Of a stretch of 64,000 bases of DNA, positions 61,958 to 64,000 are shown in pieces. Position 1 is the first letter of the stretch. Each line of letters opens with the position of its first letter. The translations under genes and the position numbers were made by a program. The notes below the pieces were generated by a model. The model saw only the letters and a program-made list of their open reading frames with translations. It searched no databases and was not told where the DNA came from. Source of the DNA: SKKY01 sp965228015 (GTDB lineage Bacteria > Bacillota > Peptococcia > Peptococcales > SKKY01); assembly GCA_965228015.1 (NCBI GenBank), contig OZ245787.1:1798001-1862000 (forward strand). The letters are read 5' to 3'.

Positions 61958-63210
61958 TGTAATGGTCAAGCATCTTTGTAACACTAAGTACGGAAAATCA
62001 GTTTATATTTCGTGCTTCAAATGGAGTCAGCCCTCCATTGTATGAATGAGGTCGAATGTGATTGTATCACACATAAACATATTTATTGATAGCTTCATCT
62101 AATTGTAGGTCGGTTTCAAATTTTTGGTGGTAAATAAGCTCTGACTTAAGTGATTTATAAAATCTCTCCATTGGAGCGTTATTATATGGGCAACCTGTTT
62201 TACTCATGCTTTGCCTTATTCCTTGGCTTTTGCAGTACTCTACGAAAGCCCATGAGGTGAACTGTACCCCCTGATCTGAATGTAAGACTAACCCTTCATC
62301 TGGACTCTCTCTTTCGAGAGCTTTAGACAAGGCTTCTATTGCCAGATCTGAGTTGATTCATTTTGAGTTAACCGTTGCTATTGCTTCCCTTTTTGCTAAA
62401 TCTATAATAGTACAATTATAACGCATTTTACCGTTTGTTAATCTTATATAGGTGAAATCAGTACACCATACTTTATTTCTTTCTGTGACAGAGAAATTTT
62501 GATTAAGAATATTGGGAAATACTTTGTTCTTTTTACCTTTTACATATTTGGGCCTTTTTCTTACAGTGATTGCATGCAGGTTTAATTCCTTGTTCATATA
62601 CTTATGTGTTGTTGTCTTACTAATAAATATATTTTGCCTTGCAAGAAAAGTGACCATCCACCTATGGCCAATAATGCGTCCATTATTGTAATAAATACTT
62701 TTTATGTTTTCTTGAACTTTAGCCTTTCCTTCACGATACGTGGATTTTCTGTTCTTTAAGTAATTGTAGTACATATTCGGAGAGAGGTTGAACTTGCGGC
62801 ATAACCAGCGCAATCCAAACTCAAGTTTATAGGCATCAATGAACCAATATACCACTAATCGATTTCCTTTGCGAAGAATGCCGCTGCTTTTTTAGGAAGT
62901 CATTTTCCTTTTAAAGTTCCATAAGCTTCTTGTTAAGCGCTCTATATTCCTCTGGTGATATTGCATTTTCTTTATTTTGTGGTTTTGTGTAATGACATTC
63001 TTCGCTGTATTTTTTATCCATCCGGACATTGTTGATTTTGATACACCGTAGGTTGCAAAAAGATCACCAAGGCTTTTACCTTTTAGATATTCACGTACAA
63101 CCTCCTTCTTGAATTCTAAATCGTAACGTTTGCTCATTTTGTAATCCTCCTAGTTCGAGTTTATTGTATATTATCCGTACTAGGTGTTACAACAAGACTA
63201 TACCATTACA
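61958..63210 (-). mobile_element. IS3-family insertion sequence, copy 3 (1253 bp), nested in ISLre2 copy 3
   Basis: It is inserted in the transposase gene of ISLre2 copy 3 with a clean CTT duplication. Because the intact target is known from copies 1 and 2, this is the reference for defining the element (TGTAATGG...CCATTACA). It is the youngest visible insertion here, yet it carries the shared OrfA/OrfB lesions. Confidence 0.95.
61998..63137 (-). pseudogene. IS3-family transposase OrfA/OrfB, copy 3, interrupted
   Basis: It has the shared OrfA TAA, the A6 shift as in copy 2, and the shared OrfB TGA. It has one further nonsense change: TGG of the conserved YVWYNHIRPH is TGA (on the plus strand GATTGTATCAC, versus GATTGTACCAC in copy 1). 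That is a true difference between copies. Confidence 0.85.
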
Positions 63211-63966
63211 CTTGAAGTAGCTGATTATATTGATAGCAACTATGAAGAAGAAACTATTGAAAAGATATATTTATCAGGAGATGGAGCCAACTGGATAAAA
63301 CAAGGCAAAGAATGGATTAAAGATAGTATCTATGTTTTAGATAGATACTATTTGTCGAAATATATAAAGAAGGCAACTGCTCATATGAAAGGCACACACC
63401 AAATGATGTGGTATTACATAAATACGAAAAGGAAAGATTTCGTAAAAGATTTATTCAAAGCAATAATTGAAGAAACAGAATCAGAAACAAAAAATAGAAG
63501 CAATAAAAGATGCTAGAAGTTATGTGTTAAATAATTGGGAAGGTATAATGAATCAATATGACCCGGATTATATAGGCTGTAGCACAGAAGGCCATATTAG
63601 TCATATATTATCTGCAAGATTAAGTTCAAGGCCTCTAAGCTGGTGCAGAGAAGGTGTTGATCAAATGTCACGTCTGAGGGCTTTTAAGGCTAATTCAGGT
63701 AATGTATATGATTTAGTAAAAGAAAGAAGCAAGAAAAACAGAAACAAGAATCATAAAATTAGAAAGCCGTGTTATAAAAAAAGCTACGAACCTAATATCA
63801 GATGAGAAATTCGGCAATGTGCCAGTAGTTTTAACTGGTAAGAGAACTTGGAAAAGAGAATTATTTAAAAGGATAGCGAGTGCGATTTAGCACGTAATAC
63901 ATACAAGGGGTTTTTTTATTCTTTTAAAACCCATAATTAATTGACACGATCATTAAGTGCCATGGT

Positions 63967-63995
63967 TTGGCTTATGGACACTTTTATTTTATGAT
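63967..63995 (+). promoter_or_regulatory. Candidate promoter facing out of the window
   Basis: TTGGCT (63967-63972) and TATGAT (63990-63995) are 17 bases apart just outside ISLre2 copy 3. The gene it would serve lies beyond the right edge. Confidence 0.45.
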
Positions 63996-64000
63996 AAAAT

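Larger units (their letters stand above)
61145..63951 (+). mobile_element. ISLre2-family insertion sequence, copy 3, split by an IS3-family element
   Basis: The left part is 61145-61957 and the right part 63214-63951, together 1551 bases and collinear with copies 1 and 2. The 1253-bp IS3 copy 3 plus a repeated CTT interrupt it. The outer flanks (TTTAATTTA left, ATTAAGTGC right) show no 9-bp duplication. The transposase runs from 61248 to 63890 and has the same three shared lesions plus the insertion. Confidence 0.92.

Noticed and set aside
1..64000. CRISPR arrays, tRNA or rRNA genes, prophage or defence islands
   Set aside because: None recognised on reading both strands; the repeated sequence is explained by the IS copies and hairpins listed. 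Small RNAs without strong terminators could be missed.

Overview
The window is AT-rich DNA from a low-GC, Gram-positive-type (Bacillota) bacterium. This rests on gene order: holA-rpsT-murJ-lepA-hemW-hrcA-grpE-dnaK-dnaJ-prmA-rsmE-mtaB-HIT-rpsU-yqeY, then yceD-rpmF-fapR-plsX-fab, then rnc-radical SAM-smc-ftsY. A perfect CIRCE element, a FapR-type operator and AGGAGG ribosome binding sites agree. The sporulation genes gpr and spoIIP, often found between rpsT and lepA in spore formers, are absent. The ablA/ablB pair (N-acetyl-beta-lysine osmolyte) and many radical-SAM genes suggest an anaerobe, perhaps a halophilic Clostridia/Halanaerobiales-like lineage. That placement is inference.

Layout. 1-2032: dacF end and holA. 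2034-8102: rpsT (minus), murJ, lepA, hemW, hrcA. 8116-15110: heat-shock genes and an rRNA/tRNA/ribosome modification cluster. 15124-20025: two direct copies of an ISLre2-type element bracketing rpsU, yqeY and a broken nfeD. 20043-28688: yceD-rpmF and the FapR-controlled fatty acid operon. 28709-30493: degV and two decayed membrane-protein genes. 30566-37930: exporter, rnc, radical SAM, smc, ftsY. 37923-43382: a purine-nucleoside/methylthioadenosine salvage operon (MtnP-type phosphorylase, MtnA, class II aldolase, MtaD, PfkB-like protein) plus a broken EamA transporter. 43416-47920: peroxiredoxin and two inverted IS3-family copies around an RlpA-like gene and a CheY-like gene. 47950-51553: flavodoxin, bacterioferritin-like gene under a 35-bp hairpin, and ablAB. 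51554-54638 (minus): DAHP synthase, TGS nucleoside kinase, small zinc protein. 54773-61124: guaB, lysA, msrA, pabA-pabB-pabC, GIY-YIG. 61145-63951: a third ISLre2 copy split by a third IS3-family copy.

Two themes stand out. First, the mtnP-mtnA-aldolase-mtaD operon looks like a complete deaminase-first route that would turn methylthioadenosine or 5'-deoxyadenosine (made by the radical-SAM enzymes encoded nearby) into DHAP and a small aldehyde. Second, about a third of the genes carry lesions: homopolymer frameshifts, in-frame stops (repeatedly TGA where Trp is expected) or missing start codons. They affect genes expected to be essential (fabF, fabG, fabK) as well as dispensable ones, and several are shared by every IS copy. 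From one sequence I cannot separate sequencing error, real genome decay, and slippage or readthrough. Each lesion is located so it can be checked.

I saw no rRNA, tRNA, CRISPR array, prophage or defence system.
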